A stretch of DNA of 64,000 bases from Sporosarcina jeotgali (GCF_033304595.1 NZ_CP116341.1:1655001-1719000), one strand, 5' to 3'. Shown: positions 1 to 12,632, counted from the first letter of the stretch. Program-made: numbers and translations. The notes: generated from the letters alone by a model not told the origin.

Positions 1-384
1 GCCAACTGTTCCGCCAGTAGCTAGAAGATCGTCTACCACAAGAACGCGCTGACCAGGTTTGATTGCATCTTTATGAATCGTTAACTGGTCAACACCATAC
101 TCTAAATCATAGTCGACCGCGATTGTTTCGCGAGGTAATTTTCCAGGTTTGCGGACCGGTGCAAAACCGATTTCAAGGGCATAAGCAACCGGACATCCAA
201 TGATGAATCCGCGTGCTTCAGGACCAACAATCAGTTCTGCGCCCATTTCTTTTGCGTATTCAACGATTTGATCCGTTGCATATTTGTAGGCTTCACCATT
301 ATCCATGATTGTTGTAATATCTTTAAAGCTAATCCCTTTTTTCGGATAATCGGGAACTACTGTTACGAATTGTTTCAAGTCCAT
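1..384 (-). CDS. apt: Adenine phosphoribosyltransferase, 3' part missing
   Basis: Purine salvage enzyme that joins adenine to PRPP to give AMP in the cytosol. The frame opens at ATG 382-384 ([18 protein letters not shown]) behind a strong AGGAGGAAA site and stays open to the window edge, so the C-terminus lies outside. The PRPP-binding loop [12 protein letters not shown] is near residue 120, and GPEARGF upstream of it is typical of Apt. Its start overlaps the end of recJ by 10 bases, which suggests co-transcription and translational coupling. The family assignment is secure; only the missing end is unseen. Confidence 0.95.
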   Translation of the reverse strand, partial: MDLKQFVTVVPDYPKKGISFKDITTIMDNGEAYKYATDQIVEYAKEMGAELIVGPEARGFIIGCPVAYALEIGFAPVRKPGKLPRETIAVDYDLEYGVDQLTIHKDAIKPGQRVLVVDDLLATGGTVG

Positions 385-2726
385 ACTGTTTCCTCCTTGA
401 CGGCTATCTCCTGATGCACCTTTTGAAACCATTGTTTCAGCTCCTGGTAAGGGGCATACAGCATCCGTTCTTCCATTTCAATCTGTCTCTTCCGTTCCTT
501 GTAAGCAGGTGCTTCGGCAAGATCGCGTTTGCCTGCCGTTGGTTCGATTATAACAACACCATTCTCTATCTTAACAAATCCTAAATCAAAAAACACTTTC
601 GACATGAAATAAATCGTGTCTAATTTCCAACCTTTGTGTTTTGCAAGCTGCTCTGCTTGTTTATCCAAATCGAACGTACCCCGTTTTTTCAAGAAGCTGA
701 AGTACCATCCGAACTCTTTACGATCCGGAATACCGTCAAAATAACGCGAGTCCGGTGCATAGAAGTGAGCATATATTCTGCCAGGATTGTATTCACTCAG
801 TAATGACTCAAGCTGTTCCTGCTGTTCAGGCATATCGAGTAACACAATGTGTTCAATGGCCGGATCTGCCTGCCGTTCATCATATAAAACGATGTCGCTG
901 CCTTGTAGAATCGGGAGGAAGTGCGCTTTCGTTTGCGGCTGGAATGCAATATAAAGTGCATTGTCCTTCGGAATTGTGTGAATCCAGCGAAGCGGATCCC
1001 GAATTCCCCTTAAGTCGAATACTTGCCGCTCATCAGAACGGATATCTTGAAGGAGAATTTGCGGCTTTTTAAAATTATTCCACTCATTCACTTGCAAGTC
1101 CCCTGTCACCATCAGCGACATGCCGTGTGTCATTTCATCTGCAAGTTCACCGGATCCGAAACTGATGGCATCCAGTTTACTTGCCCCATCTTCCAGCTCA
1201 AGTTTCAAATGATTTTTGGCAGCGCCGATTTTTCTAATGGACCCGACTGTGATCTGTTCAATCATATACATCGGTTTCGGGAATGCCATTCCAAATGGAC
1301 GCAGCTGTTCCAAAGATTCCAATACGTCCACTTCAATTTCATCGATTGTCAGAGGAACGTCAATTTGAACAGTAGCGATAAGTTGTTCATCTGTTAATAC
1401 TTGAATCGCCTGCTCGTTAAGACGATCACGTAACGCCTCGACATCTGATAGGGCAAGTGTCATCCCGGCAGCCATTGCGTGGCCGCCGAAATGCGGAAGC
1501 AGTTCTTTGTTTTTTGACAGTTCCTGATACAGGTCAAATCCTTCGATACTGCGTGCAGATCCTTTCGCTGTTTCTGCGGCAGGGTCAATGGCTAATACAA
1601 TGGACGGCCTATGGAACCTCTCCGTTAATCGAGAAGCAACGATTCCGATGACGCCTGGATTCCATCCTTCTTTCGCAAGAACAAACACATGCGGAATAGT
1701 TGAGCCGTATTGTTCTTCAATCATGGTGAGCGCTTCTTCTGTAATCCCATTGACGAGTGCTTGACGCTCTTTGTTAAGGCGATCCAGCTCGTTTGCAATT
1801 CCTGTTGCGACTGCACTATCCTCTGCTTTTAATAGTTCGACAGCAGGATCTGCATCCCCTAAACGGCCGGGTGCATTCAGACGCGGTCCAACCATGAAAC
1901 CAAGTGTCTCTTCTGTAAATTGACGCTGCTCAGTTCCGCCGATTTTAGCAAGCGCTTGAATTCCCGGACGGCTTGACATGCGAAGCCGGCGAATGCCTTC
2001 TTTCACGAAGAACCGGTTTTCATCCAAAAGCGGTACGAGGTCAGCGACTGTGCCGATTGCTGCAAATTCGAGCAAGTCGAGGGGGGCATCACCCAGGAGT
2101 GCAGTCGCTAACTTAAACGCAACTCCCACCCCTGCAAGCTCTCCAAACGGGTAGTTCCCTTCTGGATGTCTTGGATGAATGACAGCATCAGCCTGAGGCA
2201 GCGAATCACCAATTTCATGGTGATCGGTAATGATAATATCGAGTCCGATCGATTTCGCAAATGCGGTCTGTTCTATACCTGATACACCGTTATCCACTGT
2301 AATGATAAGTGATGCGCCAAGATCCGATATTTCTTGGAACAGCTCACTGTTCGGACCGTAGCCGTGTTCAAATCGATTCGGAATGATAAAGGATACATCC
2401 GCCCCAATTCTTTCTAATGCAGTTGTCAGGACCGAAACACTAGTTACCCCATCCGCATCGTAGTCGCCATAAACAACAATATGCTCGTGGTTCTCGACAG
2501 CTTTTCGGATGATGGCGACGGCTTTGTCCATGTCATACAAGAGAAACGGATCGTGCAGAACGGCTGCATCCGTCTTTAGAAACGCTTTGACAGCTGATGG
2601 ATCTTGAAATCCTCGTGATGCCAAAATTTTTGCATGGAGCGAAGGCAAGTTCAATTCTGTCATTAGTTTTTCAACTGCAGATTCGTCTGGTCTATGTACT
2701 TTCCAATTCTTGTTTGATTTAATCAA
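375..2726 (-). CDS. recJ: Single-stranded-DNA-specific exonuclease RecJ
   Basis: 5'-3' single-strand exonuclease of recombination and mismatch or base-excision repair. DHH phosphoesterase motifs are clear: DYDADGVTS near residue 88, TVDNG near 145 and TDHHE near 168. The DHHA1 motif [10 protein letters not shown] is near 420, followed by an OB fold and a long C-terminal region usual for Firmicutes RecJ (about 780 residues). Start: a GTG at 2735 overlaps the AGGAAG site itself. An in-frame TTG at 2724-2726 sits 8 bases after it, so I place the start there. The gene overlaps apt downstream, and a terminator separates it from the LapA-like gene upstream. Confidence 0.95.
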   Translation of the reverse strand: MIKSNKNWKVHRPDESAVEKLMTELNLPSLHAKILASRGFQDPSAVKAFLKTDAAVLHDPFLLYDMDKAVAIIRKAVENHEHIVVYGDYDADGVTSVSVLTTALERIGADVSFIIPNRFEHGYGPNSELFQEISDLGASLIITVDNGVSGIEQTAFAKSIGLDIIITDHHEIGDSLPQADAVIHPRHPEGNYPFGELAGVGVAFKLATALLGDAPLDLLEFAAIGTVADLVPLLDENRFFVKEGIRRLRMSSRPGIQALAKIGGTEQRQFTEETLGFMVGPRLNAPGRLGDADPAVELLKAEDSAVATGIANELDRLNKERQALVNGITEEALTMIEEQYGSTIPHVFVLAKEGWNPGVIGIVASRLTERFHRPSIVLAIDPAAETAKGSARSIEGFDLYQELSKNKELLPHFGGHAMAAGMTLALSDVEALRDRLNEQAIQVLTDEQLIATVQIDVPLTIDEIEVDVLESLEQLRPFGMAFPKPMYMIEQITVGSIRKIGAAKNHLKLELEDGASKLDAISFGSGELADEMTHGMSLMVTGDLQVNEWNNFKKPQILLQDIRSDERQVFDLRGIRDPLRWIHTIPKDNALYIAFQPQTKAHFLPILQGSDIVLYDERQADPAIEHIVLLDMPEQQEQLESLLSEYNPGRIYAHFYAPDSRYFDGIPDRKEFGWYFSFLKKRGTFDLDKQAEQLAKHKGWKLDTIYFMSKVFFDLGFVKIENGVVIIEPTAGKRDLAEAPAYKERKRQIEMEERMLYAPYQELKQWFQKVHQEIAVKEETVWT

Positions 2727-2787
2727 CGATATCACTTCCTCATAAGCATTATACCGGTTGCAGATGATTACTTAAAGGATTCTAGCC

Positions 2788-2821
2788 GAAAGAAAACGTC
2801 CTACGCGTTTTAGCGAGGACG
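2788..2821 (-). terminator. Terminator after LapA-like gene
   Basis: Read on the minus strand, CGTCCT (2816-2821) pairs with AGGACG (2797-2802), with inner pairing around a TAAAA loop. The T-rich run TTTTCTTTC (2788-2796) follows. It lies between the LapA-like gene and recJ. Confidence 0.7.
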
Positions 2822-2831
2822 TCCGCTGATA

Positions 2832-3176
2832 TCATTTTTTAGCATCGTATTCATCATTCATGACTTCGTTTGCTAATTGAGGGGATTTTGCGAGCATGGC
2901 AATTTCGTTTTGCTGGTTTGCGATAATCCCTTCTTTTTCGGTAACCAGTTTTTGCAGCATTTTAACTTGCCTTCTTGTCTTGACAGATCGGAAAACAGTA
3001 AACAAACCGCTAGCGACAGCCCCTAGTAATGCTGAACCGACTATGACTAGAACAAGCGGCCAGCGCGCTTCTCCAAATCCATAATTAACTGGGACTTTAT
3101 CAACATTGAAAACAGCAAACACTGCGATAATGAGCGCAAATAATAGTCCGAATAATAACATCCATTGCGATTTCAT
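2832..3176 (-). CDS. LapA-domain (DUF1049) membrane protein, YrvD-like
   Basis: Small 114-residue membrane protein. Two hydrophobic segments are visible (about residues 5-24 and 40-62), followed by a basic, helical, probably coiled-coil tail on the cytosolic side (KTRRQVKMLQKLVTEKEG). This is the layout of the lipopolysaccharide-assembly-protein-A domain family, which also occurs in Gram-positives lacking LPS, where its role is not settled. It occupies the same place between recJ and secDF as yrvD in B. subtilis. Start ATG 3176 follows AAGGAGGAATTCTAG. Function unknown; family assignment fairly secure. Confidence 0.8.
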   Translation of the reverse strand: MKSQWMLLFGLLFALIIAVFAVFNVDKVPVNYGFGEARWPLVLVIVGSALLGAVASGLFTVFRSVKTRRQVKMLQKLVTEKEGIIANQQNEIAMLAKSPQLANEVMNDEYDAKK

Positions 3177-3285
3177 CTAGAATTCCTCCTTAAAAAAAGA
3201 TGATTGCTGTAAAGCTTCTCTTCGAACTTCAAATGTTTTCGTCTGCCAATATCGCGGCAGCAATGAAGAACAGCGGGTAAAGCGT

Positions 3286-3315
3286 AAAAAACAGGTATAC
3301 CTGAGTATACCTGTT
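3286..3315 (-). terminator. Terminator after secDF
   Basis: An 11-bp perfect stem (AACAGGTATAC 3290-3300 with GTATACCTGTT 3305-3315) and 4-base loop, followed on the minus strand by a T run at 3286-3290. Confidence 0.85.
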
Positions 3316-3335
3316 AGTGGAATCCTTGAAACGTA

Positions 3336-5612
3336 TTAAACGACGGGTTCGTCTGATCCCCATTGTTTCTTTTCTTTCGTTGTTTTGAGCTTGCCATGCT
3401 TCTTGATTTCACGCTTTTTCAGGTCGAACCAGATTTGTGCGGAAATGTAGATTGATGAATACGTACCTGCGATTAGACCGATCAGCAATGCGATTGAGAA
3501 TGGTCGGATCGCTTCTGCACCCAATGCAATCAGTGCAACGACGACAATCAGTACGGTCAATACTGTATTCACAGAACGGCCAAGCGTTTGACGCAGTGAC
3601 TTATTGATAATATTCGCCAAGTCATCTTCGTTATCCAAGTGTCCAACCTTATGAAGATTTTCACGAATCCGGTCAAACGTGACAATGGTGTCGTTAATAG
3701 AATAACCGACAATCGTCAGTACTGCCGCGATAAACGTGATATCCACTTCCAGTCGCAAGATACTGAAGATCGCAATCATGAAGAACGCATCATGCAGGAG
3801 ACCTAGAATCGCTGCTACACCCATCCGCCATTCGAAACGGAATGCGACATAGATAATGATTCCGATTGCTGCATAGATCAATGCAAAGATTGCATTTTTC
3901 GCTAATTCTTTACCGACTTTATCCGATACTGTAGAAATATTCGGTTCAGAACCATATTTTTCAGCAACTTGTGTTTTGATGTCACTGACTTGTTCTTGAC
4001 TGAACTCATTCTTGAATCGGGCAACACCTATATTACTTTCGTCGCCAGAGATCACGATATCATCCGTAGGATAACCGATATCTTCCAAATACGTGCTGAT
4101 TTCGTCTTTCGTCAGTGCACTCTCTGAAAGAATTTCTGCACGTGTACCACTGGAGAAGTCAATACCCAGGTTCAATTTGAAGATTCCTAAGATAATCGCT
4201 CCTGCAATCAGCAATACGATTGAAAGCGTGTAGAATCGCTTACGGCTGTGAACAAAGTCGAATCGGTCAAACTTCGTCGTCAATTCCAGCGTATCTACGT
4301 TCTCTTCTGCAGGATGAACGCGTTTCGGAGAAATTCCGAACCAGCTCGTCTTCCCGTCAAACATTCCACTGTGAACGAGCAATCCGAGAAGCAGACGCGC
4401 TCCCCATACCGCAGTGATAAAGCTGACCGCGATACTGATGATAAGCATTGTCGCAAAACCTTTAACTGAACTTGTCCCGAATATGAACAATACAATCGCT
4501 GCAAGGAGTGTCGTAATGTTTGCATCTAAAATTGCCGTGAATGATTCTTTCGCACCGCGAGAGAATGCGGTTTTAATGGAACTGCCCACGCGCAATTCTT
4601 CTTTGATCCGCTCATAGGTCAGGATATTGGCATCGACGGCCATACCTACACCGAGCAGCAGCGCCGCAATACCCGGAAGCGTCAGCACACCGTTAATAAG
4701 TGTGAAGACAACCATGATTAAGAAAATGTAAACAGACAATGTAATGACTGCCACAAGTCCTGGAAGACGGTAGTACACGAGCATGAATAGGAAGATTAAC
4801 GAAACACCAATAATACCAGCAGTAATCGTTTTATTAAGTGCTTGTTCTCCGAATTGTGCTCCGACAGAAGTTGAGTACACCTCTTGAAGATGAACCGGCA
4901 ATGCACCTGCGTTCAAAATACCCGCAAGATCTTTTGTCTCATCGACTGTGAAACTGCCGGAAATTTCTACGTTGGATGAATTGATCGTTTGACGTACAGA
5001 TGGTGCTGAAATGAAACGCGGGTCAGGCTTTTTCATTTCTTCTTTGTACGAATCTTTACCTTCTTCAAAGTCCAGCCAAATGACCATCACGTTTTCAGGT
5101 GCTTTTGCAGCAACTTCAGAAGTTACTTGTGCAAACTTTGACGGGTCTTTCATCTCGAGTGTAACGACAGGATTGCCGCCTTCACCGAAGTTCGCTTTCG
5201 CTTTACCTGCTTTTAAATCATCTCCGTCAAGCAGCAATTTATCATCCGCATCACGGAAAGTTAAATTTGCTTGTGTGGATAAAAGCTCACGTGCTTTCTT
5301 CTGGTCATCTACACCAGCAAGTTGAACGCGGATTCGATTGTTGGATTCAATCTGAATACTTGGTTCACTGACACCGAGAACGTCAATTCGGTTACGAAGC
5401 GCTTTCGCAGTATCGGCAACGACGTCTTCTGTGATTTTTTGATTGTTAGATCCTGATTTCAACGGCTGCACTTCATACAAGACTTCAAATCCGCCCTGCA
5501 AGTCCAAGCCTAGCTTTACATTCTTCAAAATTGGGTTCGCTGTACTGCCAATCGTTGCTGCAAAAATCACTAGCAACAATAAGAAGGCGACCAGCCGTCC
5601 TCTTTTCTTCAT
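3336..5612 (-). CDS. secDF: Fused protein-export membrane protein SecDF
   Basis: Proton-driven accessory subunit of the Sec translocon that helps pull secreted proteins across the membrane. One 758-residue chain carries both halves: SecD with N-terminal TM and LDLQGG motif (residues 36-41), periplasmic-type P1 domain and five TMs, then SecF with GIDFSSGT near residue 480 and a second TM bundle. The fusion is the normal state in Bacillus relatives and not a sequencing artefact. Start ATG 5612 has a GGGGGAAAA site. A good promoter lies upstream (5683-5711) and a hairpin terminator follows, so it is probably monocistronic. Confidence 0.97.
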   Translation of the reverse strand: MKKRGRLVAFLLLLVIFAATIGSTANPILKNVKLGLDLQGGFEVLYEVQPLKSGSNNQKITEDVVADTAKALRNRIDVLGVSEPSIQIESNNRIRVQLAGVDDQKKARELLSTQANLTFRDADDKLLLDGDDLKAGKAKANFGEGGNPVVTLEMKDPSKFAQVTSEVAAKAPENVMVIWLDFEEGKDSYKEEMKKPDPRFISAPSVRQTINSSNVEISGSFTVDETKDLAGILNAGALPVHLQEVYSTSVGAQFGEQALNKTITAGIIGVSLIFLFMLVYYRLPGLVAVITLSVYIFLIMVVFTLINGVLTLPGIAALLLGVGMAVDANILTYERIKEELRVGSSIKTAFSRGAKESFTAILDANITTLLAAIVLFIFGTSSVKGFATMLIISIAVSFITAVWGARLLLGLLVHSGMFDGKTSWFGISPKRVHPAEENVDTLELTTKFDRFDFVHSRKRFYTLSIVLLIAGAIILGIFKLNLGIDFSSGTRAEILSESALTKDEISTYLEDIGYPTDDIVISGDESNIGVARFKNEFSQEQVSDIKTQVAEKYGSEPNISTVSDKVGKELAKNAIFALIYAAIGIIIYVAFRFEWRMGVAAILGLLHDAFFMIAIFSILRLEVDITFIAAVLTIVGYSINDTIVTFDRIRENLHKVGHLDNEDDLANIINKSLRQTLGRSVNTVLTVLIVVVALIALGAEAIRPFSIALLIGLIAGTYSSIYISAQIWFDLKKREIKKHGKLKTTKEKKQWGSDEPVV

Positions 5613-5682
5613 GATCCATTTTCCCCCTCTATATGTGAAGCGGTGTTACTTTGGTATGTACGAAAGAAACATCAACACAACA

Positions 5683-5711
5683 ATTATGAGACAGTGAGCT
5701 CCTTGTGTCAA
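5683..5711 (-). promoter_or_regulatory. SigA-type promoter of secDF
   Basis: On the minus strand TTGACA (5706-5711) and CATAAT (5683-5688) are spaced by 17 bases. It is well placed about 70 bases upstream of secDF. Confidence 0.75.
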
Positions 5712-5729
5712 ATGCTAATCCGACACAAC

Positions 5730-6047
5730 CTAATTTTCTGAATTCTTTTTTGGGGAGAGTAATAATTGCAGCTCTTCGCTATTTAAATCTGAAAACCAAT
5801 CAGATCCCCGCTGTTCTTCAATTTGTGTGTATGTCATGTATTCTGCCGGTGTAAGTTCCATGACATCATTAATGAGCACATACGTCCTCATTTCACTGAT
5901 ATTCCGCTTCCGCCACTTTTTCTGGACACAGTATTTCCAAATGTCTGCTTCCGTCACGGTTGTATAGCCGTAAAAGTGAAATTCATTCATCTTACTTTCA
6001 ATTGCAGGGCGGACATGGTCAAACAATTGCTCATACTTGTTATCCAC
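5730..6047 (-). CDS. comN: ComN-like post-transcriptional regulator
   Basis: A 105-residue soluble protein rich in acidic and aromatic residues (ADIWKYCVQKKWRK, then ELTPAEYMTYTQIEE). It matches in size, position and sequence character ComN (YrzD) of B. subtilis, which sits between secDF and spoVB and acts post-transcriptionally on comE operon mRNA and associates with DivIVA. No enzyme motif is seen. Start is a GTG at 6045-6047 with an AAGAAGGGA site about 10 bases before. It is divergent from spoVB; their 100-bp spacer must hold both promoters. Identification rests mainly on synteny and length. Confidence 0.75.
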   Translation of the reverse strand: MDNKYEQLFDHVRPAIESKMNEFHFYGYTTVTEADIWKYCVQKKWRKRNISEMRTYVLINDVMELTPAEYMTYTQIEEQRGSDWFSDLNSEELQLLLSPKKNSEN

Positions 6048-6147
6048 TCACGTTCATCCCTTCTTTAATAGAGAGTTGTAAATGTACATGTTTCCGCATA
6101 CTAGTAGTGTATATGAATTGGTTGGACTTGAGAAGGAGTTGTTTTCA

Positions 6148-7668
6148 TTGTCGTCATTTATTCGGGGTACTGTAATTTTAATGATTGCCGTTTTCATGAC
6201 AAAACTACTTGGATTTGTTTATCGGATTCAGTTTATGCGAGTTGCCGGCGAAGAAGCGGTCGGCATTTATATGACCGCTTTTCCCGCTTTCATCTTCTTT
6301 TTATCACTCGTTCAGCTTGGGGTCCCCATCGCTATTGCGAAAGTGATTGCTGAACTGAAAGCAAAAGGTGAGACAGCCCGTTTCTCACAAGTAATGCGCA
6401 CATCGACATTCATCACCTTGTGTACGGGATTCATCTTTATTCCTTTATCAGTATTATTCATCCCGTTTTTATCGGGTACGCTGCTTGGTAATTCTGCCAC
6501 TTCCATAACGCTATATGTAGGGGTTGCCATCATACCAATCGCTGCAATCGGCGGGATGGTGCGGGGGTTCTTTCAAGGAATTGCACGGTTGGAAGAAACC
6601 GCTTGGTCACAAATCATTGAACAATTCATCCGGATTATTTTAATTACTTGGCTGCTTCCTTATTTCTTAGTAGAAGGGAATGCCCCACTGAATGCCGCGA
6701 TCGCGATGGCGATTACACTCCTAGCTGAAGCAGGCTCGGTATTCTATTTATGGTTGAAGTACAAAAAACACAAAAAAAATAACCCTGTCGCGCGCGACAG
6801 GGATGGGCAGTACCCGCTAAAACCATTGCTTTCTGTTGCCTTGCCTTCATCTGGAAGCCGCTTATTCGGAACGTTTACATGGTTTTTAGAACCCATCATC
6901 TTTTTAAGGGCACTTGCTGTATCCGGAATAACGGCTGCAGCCGCCACGTCCCTTTATGGAGTCATCTCTGGAGTGCTTATTCCACTGCTGCTGTTCCCGT
7001 CGTTTATCTCTTACGCACTCTCAGTAGTCCTTGTACCCGCAGTAAGCGGCGCATCTGCTTCAGGCAATATTAGCAAGCTCCAGGAGCGGATTCACTTATC
7101 TCTTCGGCTTTCGGCATTGACCGGAGCCTTTGCAGCTGCAGTGTTCTTCATTCATGGTAAAGAAATGGCGGAAGCACTTTTCCACATTACTAAAGGTGCA
7201 TCCTATATGACCATTCTTGCACCTATCTTTTTCTTTTACTACATTCAAGGGCCACTGTTTTCCATCTTGCAAGCAACAAATGAAGCCAAAGCGGCCATGA
7301 TGAACTCCGTGTATGGCGGAATTGCCAAGCTGGTTGTCATGTTTGTACTTGCTTCACAGCCCGGCCTTCAAGAAACTGGAGCGATCCTCGCAATTGGATT
7401 CGGTGTTTTAATCACTTCGTTCCTACATATCGCAACACTAAGGAAAAATAGAAAAACCGATACCGGATTTACGATGTTTGCGCTTCCTTACGCGTCATTC
7501 ATCATGACTGCAGTCATGCGTCCGATTTTTTTCCCGATCGGCAACTACGGTCTTTGGGTAGAATGCGGAATTACTGCAATCTTCCTCGCAGTTGTTCTAT
7601 TTTTCACAGGTCAGTTACAGCGAAGCGATCTTCGCCATTTCAAAAAACTTTTTGCCCGTTACAAATAA
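6148..7668 (+). CDS. spoVB: Stage V sporulation protein B, MATE/MOP lipid flippase family
   Basis: Polytopic membrane protein of the MurJ/Wzx/MATE-like superfamily, implicated in spore cortex peptidoglycan synthesis. About 14 hydrophobic segments span it. The N-terminal signature FIRGTVILMIAVFMTKLLG and GEEAVGIYM match SpoVB. The longest frame begins at ATG 6082, but AAGGAG at 6133-6138 sits 9 bases before TTG 6148, which gives a 506-residue protein aligned with the family start. I therefore use the TTG. The 3' end overlaps the convergent DUF421 gene by 10 bases. A weak TTGTAA-17-TACTAG pair precedes it. In B. subtilis the gene is SigE-controlled. Confidence 0.9.
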   Translation: MSSFIRGTVILMIAVFMTKLLGFVYRIQFMRVAGEEAVGIYMTAFPAFIFFLSLVQLGVPIAIAKVIAELKAKGETARFSQVMRTSTFITLCTGFIFIPLSVLFIPFLSGTLLGNSATSITLYVGVAIIPIAAIGGMVRGFFQGIARLEETAWSQIIEQFIRIILITWLLPYFLVEGNAPLNAAIAMAITLLAEAGSVFYLWLKYKKHKKNNPVARDRDGQYPLKPLLSVALPSSGSRLFGTFTWFLEPIIFLRALAVSGITAAAATSLYGVISGVLIPLLLFPSFISYALSVVLVPAVSGASASGNISKLQERIHLSLRLSALTGAFAAAVFFIHGKEMAEALFHITKGASYMTILAPIFFFYYIQGPLFSILQATNEAKAAMMNSVYGGIAKLVVMFVLASQPGLQETGAILAIGFGVLITSFLHIATLRKNRKTDTGFTMFALPYASFIMTAVMRPIFFPIGNYGLWVECGITAIFLAVVLFFTGQLQRSDLRHFKKLFARYK

Positions 7669-8300
7669 GCTTGTTTAAGTTGAACGATAAGTTCCTCGTC
7701 TTCATAGGAACAGTAGAAGACCTGCTTCGGATCTTCAATCCCTTTTTTACGAAGTTCCTGCAGCAGCCATTCTTCCGTTTTGTCATGGATTGACAAATGC
7801 CGCACGTCAATATCTCCATCTGAAATAAAAGGAAGAACCGGTGCCGTTTCTCCGTATTTGAATACTGATAAATTGCCGGATGGCTCTAGATACGCATAAG
7901 CGACTTCGAAAACTGAACCGATTTGCTGTTCACGTAATTGCTGAAGCAAATCATCTAAATTATAGCGCTGTTTTCGCATCTCTTCTTCTAATATTTTACC
8001 GTCTTGGATAATGACGGTTGTGTCCCCATCAACGATGTTGCGAAACTTTTTGTTTTTCAATGAAACAAAAGATGAAACGAGCTGAATGATCAGCAGAACG
8101 AGCATTGGAAGGATTGCGTTAATAAGTTTCGAATCCGGTGAATCCAGAGCAAATGCTGCGACTTCAGCGATAATGACAAATACAACGATGTCAATAACAC
8201 CCAGTTCACCGACTTCTCTTTTCCCCATTACTCTTAAAATGATGACTATGAGCACATACATCAGTATTGTGCGAAAACCAATAATCATTAAATCATGCAT
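7659..8300 (-). CDS. DUF421 membrane protein, YrbG/YetF family
   Basis: Membrane protein of about 213 residues with three N-terminal TM helices (residues 5-80) and a C-terminal cytosolic domain typical of DUF421 (RVMGKREVGELGVIDIVVFV, then IIQDGKILEEEMRKQRYNLDDL). Molecular function is not known; B. subtilis has several paralogues, some linked to sporulation or stress. The longer frame begins at 8324, but AAGGAAGG precedes ATG 8298-8300 by 8 bases, so that start is preferred. It sits between spoVB (convergent, 10-base overlap) and yajC, as yrbG does in B. subtilis. Confidence 0.85.
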   Translation of the reverse strand: MHDLMIIGFRTILMYVLIVIILRVMGKREVGELGVIDIVVFVIIAEVAAFALDSPDSKLINAILPMLVLLIIQLVSSFVSLKNKKFRNIVDGDTTVIIQDGKILEEEMRKQRYNLDDLLQQLREQQIGSVFEVAYAYLEPSGNLSVFKYGETAPVLPFISDGDIDVRHLSIHDKTEEWLLQELRKKGIEDPKQVFYCSYEDEELIVQLKQAYL

Positions 8301-8364
8301 GCCGACACCTTCCTTATCGGTCACAGCATGCCCACAAACTCATTTGATTAAACGGATTTTCCGC

Positions 8365-8397
8365 ATAAAAACAGACCTGCCATAGCCATGGCAGGTC
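8365..8397 (-). terminator. Terminator after yajC
   Basis: Perfect 10-bp stem (GACCTGCCAT 8374-8383 with ATGGCAGGTC 8388-8397), loop AGCC, then a T run at 8367-8371 on the minus strand. It ends the ruvAB-queA-tgt-yajC unit. Confidence 0.9.
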
Positions 8398-8412
8398 CTA
8401 ACAATTTCAGTA

Positions 8413-8688
8413 TTAAATCGCGGTTGAGCTATCTGTAACTCGACCGACAGCTTGACGATCAAATTGCATGACAGCACCATCTGCAGTTTTCAAAAATACA
8501 GAAGTTTCGTCTACTGCGTCAATTGTCCCGTGTAATCCTCCGATTGTCACGACACTATCTCCACGCTTCAAGCTTGTCTGCATTTCTTTTGTTTGCTTTT
8601 GGCGTTTTTGTGCCGGTCGAATCAGCAAGAACCACATAATTGCGATCATCGCTACGAACGGCAGCAAGTTCACTAAAGTTGCACTCAT
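8413..8688 (-). CDS. yajC: Preprotein translocase accessory subunit YajC
   Basis: Small Sec-associated protein of 91 residues with one N-terminal TM helix (residues 7-24, followed by the conserved RPAQKRQK) and a compact cytosolic beta domain (GDSVVTIGGLHGTI). YajC binds SecDF and increases its activity. Start ATG 8688 is preceded by a GGGGGGAT site. It is the last gene of the tgt/queA operon, 36 bases after tgt, with a strong terminator behind it. Confidence 0.95.
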   Translation of the reverse strand: MSATLVNLLPFVAMIAIMWFLLIRPAQKRQKQTKEMQTSLKRGDSVVTIGGLHGTIDAVDETSVFLKTADGAVMQFDRQAVGRVTDSSTAI

Positions 8689-8724
8689 CTAAAATCCCCC
8701 CCTACTTTGACTAGTATACAAGAA

Positions 8725-10916
<2,192 letters not shown>

Positions 10917-10944
10917 TTCATTTAATCTCCTTAATGTCGTAAAG

Positions 10945-11949
10945 TCAGTGCTGCTCCGGCAGTGGATAGCCAAAGTGTTCATACGCAAGCGGCGATGCGA
11001 TTCTTCCGCGCGGTGTCCGCTGTATGAAACCAATTTGCAATAAGTATGGTTCATAGACGTCTTCGAGCGTGACCGACTCTTCCCCAATACTTGCAGCCAG
11101 TGTTTCCAAACCGACAGGTCCTCCCCGGAACCGCTCGATCATGCCTGTCAATAACTTATGGTCAATGTGATCAAGTCCAAGCGAGTCTACTTGCAGCATT
11201 TCCAGTGCTTCTTTTGCAATGTCGATAGAAATTGTACCATTGCCGCGCACTTGCGCATAGTCTCGCACCCTGCGCAATAAACGATTGGAAATACGCGGGG
11301 TTCCTCTTGACCTGCGCGCGATTTCTACCGCCGCCTGATCATCGATTTTGACATCGAACAAACCCGCGCTTCTCATGACGATTTCTTTCAGCGGATCGAT
11401 TTCATAGTATTCAAGACGCAGCGGAACACCAAATCGATCCCGAAGCGGTGCGGAAAGTGACCCTGCACGTGTTGTCGCCCCGATCAATGTAAACGGAGGC
11501 AGGTCAAGTCGAATCGATTTAGCAGAAGGTCCTTTCCCAACAACGATATCCAGACAGAAATCTTCCATTGCGGGATACAGTACTTCTTCGATCGCACGAT
11601 TCAAACGATGGATTTCATCGATGAATAAAACATCTCCAGGTTCCAATGAAGACACTACTGCAGCCAAATCACCCGGCCGTTCTATCGCCGGGCCGCTTGT
11701 CATCCGCAGATTGACACCCATTTCATTCGCGATGACCGCAGCAAGTGTCGTCTTTCCGAGCCCGGGAGGACCATATAACAGCACGTGATCCAAACTTTCA
11801 CTTCGTCCGCGTGCAGCTTCTATGAAAATCGATAAATTGTCTTTTACTTGTTCTTGTCCTATATAATGCGCTAACCGCTGCGGGCGCAGTGATTGTTCAA
11901 ATCCTTCATCAAAATCCGAAAGTTCACTTGAAAGTACGCGTGAATCCAT
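10945..11949 (-). CDS. ruvB: Holliday junction branch-migration ATPase RuvB
   Basis: AAA+ motor that drives branch migration together with RuvA. Walker [12 protein letters not shown] near residue 60, Walker [10 protein letters not shown] near 112, sensor [16 protein letters not shown] near 158 and arginine-finger region are all present, followed by the winged-helix C-terminus (RTPRGR). Length 334 is typical. Start ATG 11949 follows GGAGGGAGAACA. It forms a ruvA-ruvB-queA-tgt-yajC transcription unit. Confidence 0.98.
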   Translation of the reverse strand: MDSRVLSSELSDFDEGFEQSLRPQRLAHYIGQEQVKDNLSIFIEAARGRSESLDHVLLYGPPGLGKTTLAAVIANEMGVNLRMTSGPAIERPGDLAAVVSSLEPGDVLFIDEIHRLNRAIEEVLYPAMEDFCLDIVVGKGPSAKSIRLDLPPFTLIGATTRAGSLSAPLRDRFGVPLRLEYYEIDPLKEIVMRSAGLFDVKIDDQAAVEIARRSRGTPRISNRLLRRVRDYAQVRGNGTISIDIAKEALEMLQVDSLGLDHIDHKLLTGMIERFRGGPVGLETLAASIGEESVTLEDVYEPYLLQIGFIQRTPRGRIASPLAYEHFGYPLPEQH

Positions 11950-11993
11950 TGTTCTCCCTCCTTTTCAACTGAACGCAAGAGTTACAGACTTCG

Positions 11994-12602
11994 TTACTTT
12001 TGTTTCAGCAATAATTGCAGTGCACGTTTCATATAACCTTCTGTTGATAGTTCTTCGTTCTCAAGAGATTTTTTCACTTTCGCGATTTCTCTCGCAGAAT
12101 AACCAAGCGCCTCAAGTGCAAGCATAGCTTCTTCTAGCGCCCCATTTTCTGTAAGTGTGAACAATGTATTGCCATCATCTTCCGGCATGTCCAACTCTGT
12201 AAAGAGATCCACCAATTTGCCTTTTAAATCAAGAATCATTTGGCGTGCGGTCTTCTTGCCGACACCCGGGAATTGAACAAGGAATGCCTCGTCTTCACGC
12301 TCAATTGCGCTGATCACTTGTGATGGAATGCCGCTTGAAAGAATTGCCAGTGCACCTTTAGGACCGATTCCTGATACTGTGATCAGCTTCCGGAACAACT
12401 CCCGCTGCTCTAACGAAAGAAACCCCATGAGAAGCTGTGCATCTTCTCTCACATGGTGATGTATGAAGATTTGCTGCTCTGTTTCCGTCACATGAAATGC
12501 ATAGGGATTTGGTGTTAATACTTGATAGCCGATTCCTCTATTTTCAATCGTAATATATTCTGGTGTCACTCGGGTAACGAACCCTTTTATGTAATCATAC
12601 AA
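11994..12602 (-). CDS. ruvA: Holliday junction DNA helicase subunit RuvA
   Basis: Tetrameric junction-binding protein that loads RuvB. The N-terminal OB fold (YDYIKGFVTRVTPEYITIE), two helix-hairpin-helix motifs (VSGIGPKGALAIL and FPGVGKKTARQMILDLK) and a C-terminal RuvB-binding domain are visible. The longest frame opens with GTG at 12608, only 3 bases after GGGGGT. TTG at 12600-12602 is 8 bases from it and aligns with the usual RuvA N-terminus, so I use it (202 residues). Confidence 0.95.
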   Translation of the reverse strand: MYDYIKGFVTRVTPEYITIENRGIGYQVLTPNPYAFHVTETEQQIFIHHHVREDAQLLMGFLSLEQRELFRKLITVSGIGPKGALAILSSGIPSQVISAIEREDEAFLVQFPGVGKKTARQMILDLKGKLVDLFTELDMPEDDGNTLFTLTENGALEEAMLALEALGYSAREIAKVKKSLENEELSTEGYMKRALQLLLKQK

Positions 12603-12632
12603 TGCCACTTACCCCCTAGAGTCTTATCGTTA

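Noticed and set aside
4295-4525. 76-residue minus-strand frame inside secDF
   Set aside because: Alternative frame of secDF without a start signal.
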